Position numbers and translations under genes: made by a program
Source: Aldehydirespirator sp965117015
GTDB taxonomy: Bacteria; Actinomycetota; Acidimicrobiia; Acidimicrobiales; Aldehydirespiratoraceae
Direction: 5' to 3'
Assembly: GCA_965117015.1 (NCBI GenBank)
Contig: OZ220747.1
Coordinates: 62,001-126,000, forward strand
DNA: 64,000 nt
The notes under the pieces: generated by a model
The model's database searches: none
What the model saw: the letters and a program-made list of their open reading frames with translations, nothing else
Told to the model about the DNA's origin: nothing
In this document: one piece after another, positions 22,000 through 31,238 of the stretch
How positions within the stretch are numbered: position 1 is the first letter of the stretch
Layout: each line of letters opens with the position of its first letter

Positions 22000-23257
22000 A
22001 ATCCACCACCAACAAATGGCGTTGCCGGCGGCCCCGCTGCACCAGCGCGTAGCGGCCGTCCACCAGGTCGACCTGCTCGGACGGTGACCCCACCCGCCGG
22101 CCGTTCACACGGATGCCGCCGCCGGTGATCGTGCGGCGGGCGTCGGAGCGTGAGGCGCACACCCCGGCCGCGACCAGGGCGTCTACCACCGGCTCGTCAC
22201 CGCCGATGACCGAGCCGCCCACCACCGTCTCGGGCACGATGCCTCGCACCGCCTCCAGCCGATCACCAGACAGCGTCGGCTCCCCGAACAGGACCTCGGC
22301 CGCCAGACCGGCCTGATCGGTGGCAGCCGAGCCGTGCACCAGGGTGCAGACCTCGTCCGCTAGGGCGCGCTGGGCCCGCCGCTCGTGCGGGGCGGCCGCG
22401 TGGGCCGACATGATCTCTCCCACCTCGGCCACCGGCAGCAGCGTGAGTTGCAGCAGCAGTCGCTCGGCGTCGCGGTCGTCGGTGTTGACGAAGTACTGAT
22501 GCAGCTCGAAGGGCAGGGTGCGCTCCCGGTCGAGCCACACCGTGCCCTCGGCCGTCTTGCCGAACTTATGGCCGTCGGCCCGGGTCATAAGCGGCCAGGT
22601 CAGACCGTGGACGGTGGCGCCGCTGCGGCGCCGGACGAGGTCGATGCCGGCGGTGATGTTGCCCCACTGGTCGGAGCCGCCGACCTGGAGCCGGCAGTCG
22701 TAGTGCTCGAACTGCCACCAGTAGTCGAATGCCTGCAGCAGCATGTAGCTGAACTCGGTGAACGAGATCCCATGGTCGCTCTCCATGCGGCTGCGCACCG
22801 AGTCCTTGGCCACCATCTGGTTGACGGTGATGTGCTTGCCGACGTCCCGCAGGAAATCGAGCAGGCTCACGTCCCGGGTCCAGTCATAGTTGTTCACGAG
22901 ACGGGCCGCGCTGTCGCCGGAGAAGTCGAAGAGCGACTCGAGCTGGGCCCGGATGCCGGCTGTGTTCGCTTCGAGCGTGGCCGCATCGAGCAGGACCCGT
23001 TCGTCGGAGCGGCCGCTGGGGTCGCCGACCATCCCGGTGGCCCCACCCACCAGCGCCAGCGGGCGGTGGCCGGCCTCCTGGAAGCGGCGCAGCACCAGCA
23101 CGGCCACGAGATGGCCGACATGCAGGCTGTCGGCACTGGGATCGATGCCGCAGTAGAGAGTGACGGGGCCCGACTCGAGCAGATCGGTCAACCCGGCCTC
23201 GTCGGTGTTGTCATGGACCAGCCGGCGGGCGCGCAGGTCGTCGAGCAGGTCAACCAT
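21998..23257 (-). CDS. tyrS: Tyrosyl-tRNA synthetase
   Basis: A class I synthetase of 419 residues that charges tRNA-Tyr. The HIGH-type motif is HVGHLV in DSLHVGHLVAVLVL, the KMSKS-type motif is KFGKT in GHKFGKTAEGT, and tyrosine pocket residues lie in YCGIDPSADS and DYWWQFEHYDCRLQVGGSDQ (read as two adjoining parts). A C-terminal S4 RNA-binding domain occupies about residues 355-419 (GGGIRVNGRRV). It is monocistronic, and its stop codon falls inside a dispersed repeat. No T-box leader was found upstream. Confidence 0.95.
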   Translation of the reverse strand: MVDLLDDLRARRLVHDNTDEAGLTDLLESGPVTLYCGIDPSADSLHVGHLVAVLVLRRFQEAGHRPLALVGGATGMVGDPSGRSDERVLLDAATLEANTAGIRAQLESLFDFSGDSAARLVNNYDWTRDVSLLDFLRDVGKHITVNQMVAKDSVRSRMESDHGISFTEFSYMLLQAFDYWWQFEHYDCRLQVGGSDQWGNITAGIDLVRRRSGATVHGLTWPLMTRADGHKFGKTAEGTVWLDRERTLPFELHQYFVNTDDRDAERLLLQLTLLPVAEVGEIMSAHAAAPHERRAQRALADEVCTLVHGSAATDQAGLAAEVLFGEPTLSGDRLEAVRGIVPETVVGGSVIGGDEPVVDALVAAGVCASRSDARRTITGGGIRVNGRRVGSPSEQVDLVDGRYALVQRGRRQRHLLVVD

Positions 23258-23358
23258 CGCCGATCAGCCTACCGACGCGGTCCGGACGGCTGAGCCCGCG
23301 CCTGCCCTTAAGAGCATCATGAGTGGTTCGGCCTCCCCGGTGCAGCACACTGGAGGCC

Positions 23359-25779
23359 GTGAGTCGGCGCCCAGCGACGATCGTTGCCATCGCAGCCCTG
23401 CTCTCGGTGCTGGCGGCGGGCTGCTCTTACGAGTTGCGCGACGTGAGCTTCGATGTGGAGGAACTCACGACCGCGCAGTCCTCGCGGGTGTACGACCGCA
23501 ACGGTGTGCTGATCACCGAGCTGCGGGGCGAGCAGCGCCGCACCGATGTGACCGACATAGCTCTCGTTCCCGAAGTGGTGCGCAACGCGGTCGTCGCCAT
23601 CGAGGACGAGCGCTTCTACGAGCACGACGGAGCCGACCTCAAGGCGATCCTGCGGGCGGCCCGCAGCAACGTGGCCGCGGGCGGGATCAGCCAGGGCGGC
23701 TCCACCATCACCCAGCAGTACGTCGGCAACGTGTTCCTCGACCGCTCCGAGACAACCTTGACCCGAAAGGTCGAGGAGTTCTTCATGGCCCGGCGCTTCG
23801 AGCAGTTCTTCACCAAGGACTTCATCCTGCTGCGCTACCTGAACTGGGTGTACTTCGGCAACGGCGCCTACGGCATCGAGGCCGCGGCCAGGCAGTACTT
23901 CGGCGCCCCCGCCTGCGAGCTGGCCACTACCGCGGCCGAGCGCGGCAGCGAAGCGTGCCTGAAGGTGACCGAGCTCACCCTGGAGCAGGCCGCGCTGCTG
24001 GCCGGACTGATCCAGCGCCCCAGCGCCTTCGATCCCTACCGCAACCCTCAAGACGCCAGGCGCCGCCGCAACCTGGTGCTGGAACGGATGCTGGTCAACG
24101 GCTTCATCACCAACGACGAGTACGACCGGGCCTACAACGAGCCGATCGTGCTGATCGAGGACATCCCGATCTTCGAGGAGCGCTACCCGGCTGCTCACTT
24201 CGTGGAGGACGTCAAGCAGTGGTTCCTCGACAACGACGCCTTCGGGCCGACCCGCGAGTACCGCACCCAGCTGCTGTTCGAGGGGGGACTGGACATCCAC
24301 ACCACGATCGACCTGGGCCTGCAGGCCAGGGCCGAGGCGACGGTTGAGGCGATACTGCCCGACAACGGCATCAATCCCGACGCGGCCGCGACGGTGCTGG
24401 GGGTAGGCGGCGCCGAGGACGGCCACATACTGGCCATGGTCGGCGGCCGCGACTTCTTCGGCGACGACACCGACGCCAAGTTCAACCTGGCCAGCGGCAA
24501 GGGCCGGCAGGCCGGGTCGGCCATGAAGCCCATCGCGCTGGCCGAAGCCCTGACCCGCGGCTTCACGGTGACCAAGAGCTACGACGCCCCCGACGAGCTG
24601 GAGATCGACCGGCCCGATGTCTGCGGACCGCTGTGGACCATCAGGGGCGGGCTCGGCTCGGAGCCCGAGACGCCGGTGGAGGCCAACCTGATAGCGGCCA
24701 CCCAACGCTCGATCAACACGGTCTACGCCCAGCTGATGGTGGACATCCGGCCGGCCAACTTCGTGACCATGGCCGAGCGGCTCGGCCTGGAAGCCAGCCG
24801 CATCGCACCGGTGTGCGCCGGCGTGCTGGGCACCGAGGATGTCAACACCGTCGAGCTGGCCACGATGTTCTCCACATTCGCCCGCTCGGGCCGGCGGAGC
24901 GAACCGGTGCTGGTGACCAGCATCATCAAGTCCGACGGCACCGCGCTGTACCGCCATGTCAGCGACGACAGGCCAGTGCTCGATTCCGCCATCGCCAACC
25001 AGATCACCTGGGTGCTTCAGGGATCGATCACTCAGGGCACCGGACACCGGGCGGCCATCGACCGCCCGGCCGCCGGCAAGACGGGCACGGCCCAGAACTA
25101 CGCCGACGCGACCTTCGTGGGATACACGCCGCAACGGGCTGCGGCGGTGTGGGTCGGCTTCCCCGACGCCCAGATCCCGATGGTTCCACCCACCACCGAC
25201 ATCAGGGTGTCGGGTGGGACGTACCCGGCCCAGATCTGGCGCGAGATCATGATCGCGGCCCACGAGGGAATCCCGGCCGTCAACCTGCCCGCTCCGCCGG
25301 TCAGCGCGCCCCCGCCCGCCACCGCGCCGCCGCCGCTCGACTCGGTCGAGATCCCCGACCTGGTGGGCCGGGCCTGGGACCCGGCCCTGGTGGCGGCTGA
25401 GTTGACGGAGCTGACCCTGGGAGTGGCCGCGGTCGACGTCGAGACCGATGAGTACGAGGAGGGAACGATCATCGGGCAGGCCCCCGCCGCGATGTCCCTG
25501 CAGCGGGGCGGGATCACCGTGACGGTTGAGGTGGCGGTAGCTCCCGACCTGCCGACGCTCGTCGAGATGCCCGGCGTCGTAGGCCTGAGCGAGGCCGAGG
25601 CCCGAGGGGTCCTGGCCGCAGCGGGGTTGGGCGTGGCGGTGTTCGTCGAGCCGTTCTTCGACGAGGAGCTGGAACGGTTCGGCGGCGATCCCGGCGTCGT
25701 GTGGCAGCAGTCGCCGGCCGCCGGCACCACCGTCGAGACGGGCAGCTCCGCCGAGATCTGGGTGAACACCGAACGATGA
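23359..25779 (+). CDS. Class A penicillin-binding protein with PASTA domains
   Basis: About 806 residues: a bifunctional peptidoglycan synthase. A GT51 transglycosylase domain (VVAIEDERFYEHDGAD, GGSTITQQYVGNVF) is followed by a transpeptidase with the nucleophile serine in AGSAMKP, SIN in TQRSINTVY and KTG in AGKTGTAQ. Two C-terminal PASTA domains follow (from about residues 660 and 725). The N-terminus has a short hydrophobic stretch ending VLAAGC, which could be a lipobox rather than a membrane anchor. GTG 23359 has GGAGG only 2 bases away; GTG 23323 is the alternative. It overlaps the next gene by 4 bases. Confidence 0.9.
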   Translation: MSRRPATIVAIAALLSVLAAGCSYELRDVSFDVEELTTAQSSRVYDRNGVLITELRGEQRRTDVTDIALVPEVVRNAVVAIEDERFYEHDGADLKAILRAARSNVAAGGISQGGSTITQQYVGNVFLDRSETTLTRKVEEFFMARRFEQFFTKDFILLRYLNWVYFGNGAYGIEAAARQYFGAPACELATTAAERGSEACLKVTELTLEQAALLAGLIQRPSAFDPYRNPQDARRRRNLVLERMLVNGFITNDEYDRAYNEPIVLIEDIPIFEERYPAAHFVEDVKQWFLDNDAFGPTREYRTQLLFEGGLDIHTTIDLGLQARAEATVEAILPDNGINPDAAATVLGVGGAEDGHILAMVGGRDFFGDDTDAKFNLASGKGRQAGSAMKPIALAEALTRGFTVTKSYDAPDELEIDRPDVCGPLWTIRGGLGSEPETPVEANLIAATQRSINTVYAQLMVDIRPANFVTMAERLGLEASRIAPVCAGVLGTEDVNTVELATMFSTFARSGRRSEPVLVTSIIKSDGTALYRHVSDDRPVLDSAIANQITWVLQGSITQGTGHRAAIDRPAAGKTGTAQNYADATFVGYTPQRAAAVWVGFPDAQIPMVPPTTDIRVSGGTYPAQIWREIMIAAHEGIPAVNLPAPPVSAPPPATAPPPLDSVEIPDLVGRAWDPALVAAELTELTLGVAAVDVETDEYEEGTIIGQAPAAMSLQRGGITVTVEVAVAPDLPTLVEMPGVVGLSEAEARGVLAAAGLGVAVFVEPFFDEELERFGGDPGVVWQQSPAAGTTVETGSSAEIWVNTER

Positions 25780-26396
25780 CCGCCTCCGAGCCGGATACGC
25801 CGGCAGCGGCCGGGGCGAACGACGGCGCCGGCGCGACACCGGTCCGCAGACGATGGCGGATGGTGGGCCGGTGGCTGGCCGGCCTGTTCGTAGTGGGCAG
25901 CTTCGTGTTCTGGGCGTGGGCCTTCTCGCCGTGGGCCCGCACCGAGAACCCGGCCCGCCTCGACGACCGCGAATTCGCCCAATGGGCCGACCAGCGTTGC
26001 GCCCACGCCCAGGCGGCCATTGCGGAGGTGCCCACGGCCCGCCAGGCGGCCTCAAGGGAGGAACGCGCCGACCAGGTGGACCGGGGAACCGATGAAGTCG
26101 AGTCGCTCGTGGACGACCTGCGCATGCGAGCCCAGGTATCGCTGGCGACGTCCACTGAACGCGACGGCCCACCGGATGCGGATCTGGTCCGCGACTGGCT
26201 GGCCGACTGGGACGTCTACGTCACCGACCGTCGCAGCCACTCGGCAAAGCTGCGTACCGCCGACGACGACACGCCCGACCGGGAGCTGCGCTTCCTGCTC
26301 GTCGACATGACCGAGGGCAGCACCTACACCGAGCGGATGGACGGCTTCTCCCGCCTTAACAACATGGACAACTGCCAAGTCCCCGGCGACGTCTAG
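25776..26396 (+). CDS. Small membrane protein of unknown function, coupled to the PBP gene
   Basis: A protein of 206 residues. A disordered N-terminus (about 25 residues) and an arginine cluster (RRRWRMVGRW) precede one membrane segment (LAGLFVVGSFVFWAWAF). An extracytoplasmic domain of about 150 mostly helical, charged residues follows, with a single cysteine near each end. The orientation rule predicts N-in, C-out. Its ATG overlaps the PBP stop as ATGA, so a role with that enzyme in the cell envelope is plausible. I do not recognise the family. Confidence 0.7.
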   Translation: MTASEPDTPAAAGANDGAGATPVRRRWRMVGRWLAGLFVVGSFVFWAWAFSPWARTENPARLDDREFAQWADQRCAHAQAAIAEVPTARQAASREERADQVDRGTDEVESLVDDLRMRAQVSLATSTERDGPPDADLVRDWLADWDVYVTDRRSHSAKLRTADDDTPDRELRFLLVDMTEGSTYTERMDGFSRLNNMDNCQVPGDV

Positions 26397-26422
26397 GGGC
26401 CATGCGGATAGGTGAGAGTGCT

Positions 26423-26531
26423 TCGCGGCGGGGCGGGGTGTCTCCCGCTCTTGTTCGCTGCGCTCACGGGCCGCTCGGGCCACGGCCTCGCCCGTATGAA
26501 CCGGACTCGCTCGCCTATCCGCTCGGCCTCT
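26423..26531. repeat. Dispersed repeat, long copy B (109 bp)
   Basis: Gapless match to 21891-21999; core at 26443-26491. As with copy A, its right end reaches the stop codon of a minus-strand gene, here the DNA glycosylase. Confidence 0.9.
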
Positions 26532-27133
26532 TAGAGACCGCGGGAGAGGTCGGCTGTTCCGGCTACGCAGAAGCGCCAGGGGAGGTCGGCGCCGTTGGTG
26601 AGGCCGATCCTGGTGGTGACGGCGGGTTCGGGCGGGGGTGGCTGACCGTCGTCCACGATGGTCACGCCCTGATCGCCGCTGACGAGGTTGGCGCCGTCGA
26701 GGTAGCCGTCGATGCCCAGCGCCTGGGTGAGCTTGGCCGGGCCGCTGCACAGGTCGCGGTCACGACGAGCAGCCGCGCTCCGCGCTGCGTACATGGCGTC
26801 GAGACCCTCCAGCGGCGTGAGCGCCCGCAGCAGCACCGCGGCGGCCACCCCCTCGGTCTCGACCACGACGTTGGCGCACCAGTGCATGCCGTACGTGAAG
26901 TACACATAAAGACGGCCCGACGGACCGAACATGGTGGCGTTGCGCTTGGTCATGCCGCGGAAGCCGTGGCTGCCGGGATCGTCACCGCCCCGGTAAGCCT
27001 CGACTTCCACGATCCGGCCGGCACGGCCGTCCGGTGCCACCAGCACCTTGTTGAGCAGCTCGGGTGCGACCTCCAGCGCGTGTCGCGCATAGAAGTCGCG
27101 GGGAAGAGGCCGAGCGGACGCATCGACGTTCAC
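26531..27133 (-). CDS. 3-methyladenine DNA glycosylase (AAG/MPG family)
   Basis: A protein of 200 residues, the usual length of bacterial Aag/Mpg enzymes, which excise alkylated purines and hypoxanthine. Conserved parts are the catalytic-glutamate region IVEVEAYRG, the RNATMFGPSG loop, the tyrosine-rich YVYFTYGMHWC, and LCSGPAKLTQALGI near residue 140. It is a single gene flanked by two copies of the dispersed repeat in opposite orientation. Confidence 0.9.
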   Translation of the reverse strand: MNVDASARPLPRDFYARHALEVAPELLNKVLVAPDGRAGRIVEVEAYRGGDDPGSHGFRGMTKRNATMFGPSGRLYVYFTYGMHWCANVVVETEGVAAAVLLRALTPLEGLDAMYAARSAAARRDRDLCSGPAKLTQALGIDGYLDGANLVSGDQGVTIVDDGQPPPPEPAVTTRIGLTNGADLPWRFCVAGTADLSRGL

Positions 27134-27153
27134 GACAACCTCAGTTGCAGCAA

Positions 27154-27202
27154 GCGAGGCCGTGGCCCGAGCGGCCCGTGAGCGCAGCGAACAAGAGCGG
27201 GA
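27154..27202. repeat. Dispersed repeat, core copy C (49 bp, inverted)
   Basis: Reverse complement of the 49-bp core in copies A and B with no mismatch seen. It lies between the glycosylase start and the argH stop. Confidence 0.9.
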
Positions 27203-27217
27203 AGCAGCGCTCGTGGC

Positions 27218-28603
27218 TCACCCCAAGCGGGCCGCGTCGGTCTCGATCCGTTGCCGGAAGCTCTCCAGCTGGACGGCCACCGCCTCCGGGCCGCCCGCGC
27301 CACGCGTGTTGCGCCGCGCCGCCGATGCCCCCGGCTGGAGCAGCGCGGCAGCCTCCGGGCCGAGCCGGTCGTCGGCGGCTGCCAGCTCGGCCAGCGATCC
27401 CTCACCGGCCAGCGAGCGCCGCACCAGCTCGCCGACCGCGGCGTGGGCCTCGCGGAACGGTGTCCCCCGCCCCACCATCCACTCGGCCAGGTCGGTGGCC
27501 GAGGAGTAGGGCGACGACGCCGCATCCGCCATGCGGTCGATGTCGAAACGGGCCGTCGACAGGAGCCCGTCCAGGGCGGCCAGCGTGAGCAGAGTCGTGT
27601 CGACCGCGTCGAACAGGGGCTCCTTGTCCTCCTGGAGGTCCTTGGCGTAGGCCAGGGGCAGTCCCTTGAGGGTGGCCAGCAGACCGGTCAGGTGCCCGAT
27701 GAGACGGCCGGCCTTGGCCCGGGCCAGCTCGGCCACGTCGGGGTTCTTCTTCTGGGGCATCATCGACGAGCCGGTGCTGTGGGCGTCGTCGAGTTCCACG
27801 AAACCGAACTCCGACGACGACCACAGCACCAACTCCTCGCCGATCCGGCTCAGGTGCACCCCGAGGACGGCCAACGCGTAGAGGGCGTCGACCACGAAGT
27901 CGCGGTCGGCCACCGCGTCGAGACTGTTGTCGAACACGGACGCGAATCCGAGTTCGGCCGCGGTCCGCTCAGGGTCCAGCGGCAGCGACGACCCGGCCAG
28001 CGCGCCCGCCCCCAGCGGTGAGACGTCCGCCCGGCGACGGGCCTCGGCCAGCCGCTCGACATCGCGGGCCAGCGCCCAGCCGTGGGCCAGCAGATGGTGG
28101 GCCAGCAGCACCGGCTGAGCCTGCTGCAGGTGGGTGTAGCCGGGCAGCCGCGCCTCGCCCGCATCGGTGGCCAGGCTCAGCAGCGTTCGCTGCACGCCCA
28201 GCACTGCCCGGGCGACATCGTCCAGGGCGGAGCGGGTCCACAGCCGCAGGTCGGCGGCCACCTGGTCGTTGCGGCTGCGACCGGTGTGGAGCTTGGCCCC
28301 CGCCGGCGTGATCTCGGTGACCCGCCGCTCCACCGCGGTGTGGATGTCCTCGTCGCCAGGCGCGAAGACGAAGCGGCCCTCAGCCATCTCAGCCTCGACG
28401 GTGTCGAGCGCGGCGCAGATGGCGTCGCGCTCGACACCGGTGAGCAGCCCGACCGCGGCCAGCATCGTCGCGTGGGCGCGCGACCCCGCGATGTCCTCGC
28501 GGAACATGCGCCGGTCGAAAGGCAGGCTGTCGTTGAGGGCCCGGAGCGCCTCGGCGGGGTCGCCGTCGAACCGCCCGTGCCACAGGGTCGCTGAGTCGTC
28601 CAC
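27218..28603 (-). CDS. argH: Argininosuccinate lyase
   Basis: A protein of 461 residues that splits argininosuccinate into arginine and fumarate, the last step of the pathway. The fumarase-superfamily signature GSSMMPQKKNPD lies near residue 280, and HTGRSRNDQVAADLRLW lies near 105. GTG 28603 was chosen because a GAGAGGGG ribosome binding site lies about 7 bases upstream and it begins 2 bases after argG ends; a longer upstream frame overlapping argG is not lyase-like. It is the last gene of the arg operon. Confidence 0.95.
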   Translation of the reverse strand: MDDSATLWHGRFDGDPAEALRALNDSLPFDRRMFREDIAGSRAHATMLAAVGLLTGVERDAICAALDTVEAEMAEGRFVFAPGDEDIHTAVERRVTEITPAGAKLHTGRSRNDQVAADLRLWTRSALDDVARAVLGVQRTLLSLATDAGEARLPGYTHLQQAQPVLLAHHLLAHGWALARDVERLAEARRRADVSPLGAGALAGSSLPLDPERTAAELGFASVFDNSLDAVADRDFVVDALYALAVLGVHLSRIGEELVLWSSSEFGFVELDDAHSTGSSMMPQKKNPDVAELARAKAGRLIGHLTGLLATLKGLPLAYAKDLQEDKEPLFDAVDTTLLTLAALDGLLSTARFDIDRMADAASSPYSSATDLAEWMVGRGTPFREAHAAVGELVRRSLAGEGSLAELAAADDRLGPEAAALLQPGASAARRNTRGAGGPEAVAVQLESFRQRIETDAARLG

Positions 28604-28605
28604 GG

Positions 28606-29862
28606 CTAGCCCCCTCTCTCGGCCTGTTTGAGGGCCAGGTTGCGCAGCCGCAGCGCGTTCAACGCAATGAAGCCGGAGGCGTCGGCCTGGTCGTAGGCCC
28701 CCTCGTCCTCCTCGAAGGTCACCACCTTGTAGTCGAACAGCGAGTCGTCGGAGCGCCGTCCGGCGATGTCGACGTTGCCCTTGTAGAGCCGTACCCGGAC
28801 CTCGCCGTTCACGCTGCCCTGGCTGTAGTCGATTGCGGTCTGCAGCATGCTGCGCTCCGGGCTCCACCAGTAGCCGTTGTAGATCAGCTCCGCGTAGCGG
28901 GGCATGATCTCGTCCTTGAGATGGGCCATCTCCCGGTCGAGGGTGATCGACTCGATGGCCCGATGGGCCCGCAACATGATCGTGCCGCCCGGCGTCTCGT
29001 AGGCGCCCCGGCTCTTCATGCCCACATAGCGGTTCTCGACGATGTCGATCCGCCCGACGCCGTTGGCGGCGCCGAGCGTGTTGAGGGTGGCCAGCACCTG
29101 GCCGGGGGTCATGGGCTGGCCATCGACGGCAACGATGTCGCCGCCCGCGAAGGTGAGGTCCACGTAGGTCGGCTCGTTGGGGGCGTGCTGGGGGCTCACC
29201 GACCAGAGCCACATCTCCGCGGGGGGCTCGTACCACGGGTCCTCCAGCGGACCGCCCTCGTATGAGATGTGGAGCATGTTGGCGTCCATCGAGAAGGGCG
29301 ACTCCTTGCCCCGCTTGCGCTCGATGGGGATGCCGTGGGAGGCCGCGTAGGCCATGAGCGACTCCCGCGAGCCGAGGTCCCACTCCCGCCAGGGCGCGAT
29401 CACCCGGATGTCGGGCTTGAGCGCGTAGGCGCCGAGCTCGAAGCGGACCTGGTCGTTTCCCTTGCCGGTGGCGCCGTGGCTGATGGCGTCTGCCCCGGTC
29501 GCCGTGGCGATCTCGACCAGCCGTTTGGCGATCAAGGGCCGGGCGATGGAAGTGCCCAGCAGGTACTCGCCCTCATAGACGGCGTTGGCCCTGAACATCG
29601 GGAACACGAAGTCGCGGGCGAACTCCTCCCGCAGGTCCTCGATGAAGATGTCTTCGGGCGCGACGCCCATGGCCAGGGCCTTGGCCCGGGCCGGCTCGAG
29701 CTCGTCGTCCTGGCCTATGTCAGCCGTGAAGGTCACCACGGTGCAGCCGTAGGTCTCCCGCAGCCAGTGCAGAATTATGGAGGTGTCGAGCCCACCCGAG
29801 TAGGCCAGCACCACCTTGGAGACTCCGGCGTCGCCGGCGGGCGTCGCATGCGCGGTGGTCAT
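28606..29862 (-). CDS. argG: Argininosuccinate synthase
   Basis: A protein of 418 residues that joins citrulline and aspartate using ATP. The PP-loop motif AYSGGLDTS lies at about residue 20, and the citrulline/aspartate binding segment ISHGATGKGNDQVRFE lies near 125. The start codon overlaps the argR stop as ATGA, and argH follows directly. Confidence 0.95.
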   Translation of the reverse strand: MTTAHATPAGDAGVSKVVLAYSGGLDTSIILHWLRETYGCTVVTFTADIGQDDELEPARAKALAMGVAPEDIFIEDLREEFARDFVFPMFRANAVYEGEYLLGTSIARPLIAKRLVEIATATGADAISHGATGKGNDQVRFELGAYALKPDIRVIAPWREWDLGSRESLMAYAASHGIPIERKRGKESPFSMDANMLHISYEGGPLEDPWYEPPAEMWLWSVSPQHAPNEPTYVDLTFAGGDIVAVDGQPMTPGQVLATLNTLGAANGVGRIDIVENRYVGMKSRGAYETPGGTIMLRAHRAIESITLDREMAHLKDEIMPRYAELIYNGYWWSPERSMLQTAIDYSQGSVNGEVRVRLYKGNVDIAGRRSDDSLFDYKVVTFEEDEGAYDQADASGFIALNALRLRNLALKQAERGG

Positions 29863-30341
29863 CTCGATGCCTCCAATCCGGCCAGGTCCCGCAGGCGGTC
29901 GGCCAGCTCCGAGCCCGGCGTCCCTTCGGTGGCCACCACGATCAGCGAGTCGTCCCCCGCCACCGTTCCCAGCACCTCCTCAAGACCGGCCCGGTCGAGG
30001 GCGGACGCCACCACGTGGGCCGAGCCGGGCGGTGTGCGCACCATCGCGAGGTTGCCGGAGGCACCGATGTCGGCCACCCAGTCGCCCATCACCTTCCTGA
30101 GATGCTCCTCGGGCGCGATGCGGTCGATGGGATGCTCTGGTATGGCGTACACGGTTCCTCCCGGAACCCGCACCTTCACCGCACCGAGAACGTCGAGATC
30201 GCGCGACACCGTCGCCCGGGTCGCGGTCACGCCTGCGGACGCCAGCAGGTCGACCAGTTGCTGCTGGCTGGCCACGGCATGCTCACCGAGCAGCCGGACG
30301 ATGAGGTGCTGGCGGCTGGTCTTGCTCATGGCTGCGCTCAC
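29859..30341 (-). CDS. argR: Arginine repressor ArgR
   Basis: About 160 residues. An N-terminal winged-helix domain (QQQLVDLLASAGVTATRATVSRDL) binds ARG boxes. A C-terminal oligomerisation and arginine-binding domain contains GTVAGDDSLIVVA. The GTG at 30341 overlaps the argF stop as GTGA; ATG 30329 is a possible alternative. Placement inside the operon between argF and argG implies autoregulation with arginine as corepressor. Confidence 0.93.
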   Translation of the reverse strand: MSAAMSKTSRQHLIVRLLGEHAVASQQQLVDLLASAGVTATRATVSRDLDVLGAVKVRVPGGTVYAIPEHPIDRIAPEEHLRKVMGDWVADIGASGNLAMVRTPPGSAHVVASALDRAGLEEVLGTVAGDDSLIVVATEGTPGSELADRLRDLAGLEASR

Positions 30342-31228
30342 ACTTGTTCCATCAGCCACAGCAGCAGGCCCCTGGCCGCGTGCATCCGGTTGGCCGCCTG
30401 CTGCCACACCAGGCTGCTAGGACCGTCGATCACCGTGGAAGCCACCTCCTCGCCCCGGTGGGCGGGCAGGCAGTGAAGGAACACGGCATCGGCCGAGGCC
30501 CGGGCCATCAGCCTCCGGTCCACCCTGAAACCGGCGAAGTCCTTGCGGCGCTGCTCGGCCTCCTGCTCCTGGCCCATGGAGGTCCACACGTCGGTGTAGA
30601 CCACGTCGGCGCCGCTCACCGCCTCGGCCGGCTTCTGCACCTGGACCGGCTCGCAGCCGCGCCGGCGCATCCGCCGCAGGTCGGCCTCGCTGAACTCGTA
30701 GCCGGCGGGACTGGCGATACGCACCGACATGCCGGACAGGCCGGCGGCGTACGCCAGCGAGTGGGCCATGTTGTTGGCGTCACCGACGTAAGCCAGGACA
30801 CGGCCTTCGAGATGGCCGCGAGCAGCCCGGATCGTCAGCAGATCGGCCACAGCCTGGGTGGGGTGGGCGATGTCGCTGAGCAGATTGATGACCGGCGCAC
30901 CGCTCACGGCCGCCATGCGCTTCACCGTGCGGTGGTCGAACACCCTCGCCCCGATCACCGCGCTGTAGCACGCCAGAGTGCGGGTCACGTCCTCCACGCT
31001 CTCGCGCTCGTCCAGACCGACCTCGGCCGGGCCGATGTAGGTGGGGTGGCCCCCCAACTGCACCACAGCCATCTCGGTGGCGCTGCGAGTGCGGGCCGAG
31101 GGCTTCTCGAACAGCAGCGACGCTCCCTTACCGGCCAGGACCGGCGGAGGGTTCGGGGTGGTCGCCAGGTTCAGGATCCGGACGAGCTCGCTCGGATCCA
31201 AGTCATCGATGTCTAGGAAGTGGCGCAT
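30338..31228 (-). CDS. argF: Ornithine carbamoyltransferase
   Basis: A protein of 296 residues that makes citrulline from ornithine and carbamoyl phosphate. The carbamoyl-phosphate motif is SARTRSA, where many homologues have STRTR. The ornithine-site motif HCLPAHRGEEV lies near residue 255. It follows argD by 10 bases and overlaps argR by 4. Confidence 0.95.
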   Translation of the reverse strand: MRHFLDIDDLDPSELVRILNLATTPNPPPVLAGKGASLLFEKPSARTRSATEMAVVQLGGHPTYIGPAEVGLDERESVEDVTRTLACYSAVIGARVFDHRTVKRMAAVSGAPVINLLSDIAHPTQAVADLLTIRAARGHLEGRVLAYVGDANNMAHSLAYAAGLSGMSVRIASPAGYEFSEADLRRMRRRGCEPVQVQKPAEAVSGADVVYTDVWTSMGQEQEAEQRRKDFAGFRVDRRLMARASADAVFLHCLPAHRGEEVASTVIDGPSSLVWQQAANRMHAARGLLLWLMEQV

Positions 31229-31238
31229 CTCAACTCCT

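Noticed and set aside
23258..23358. T-box or other leader upstream of tyrS
   Set aside because: Only a short gap to the divergent PBP gene, with no T-box bulge sequence or terminator.
27218..29383. Extended argH frame of 721 codons as a fusion protein
   Set aside because: The upstream part overlaps argG in another frame and is not protein-like; a GTG with a good ribosome binding site gives the normal length.
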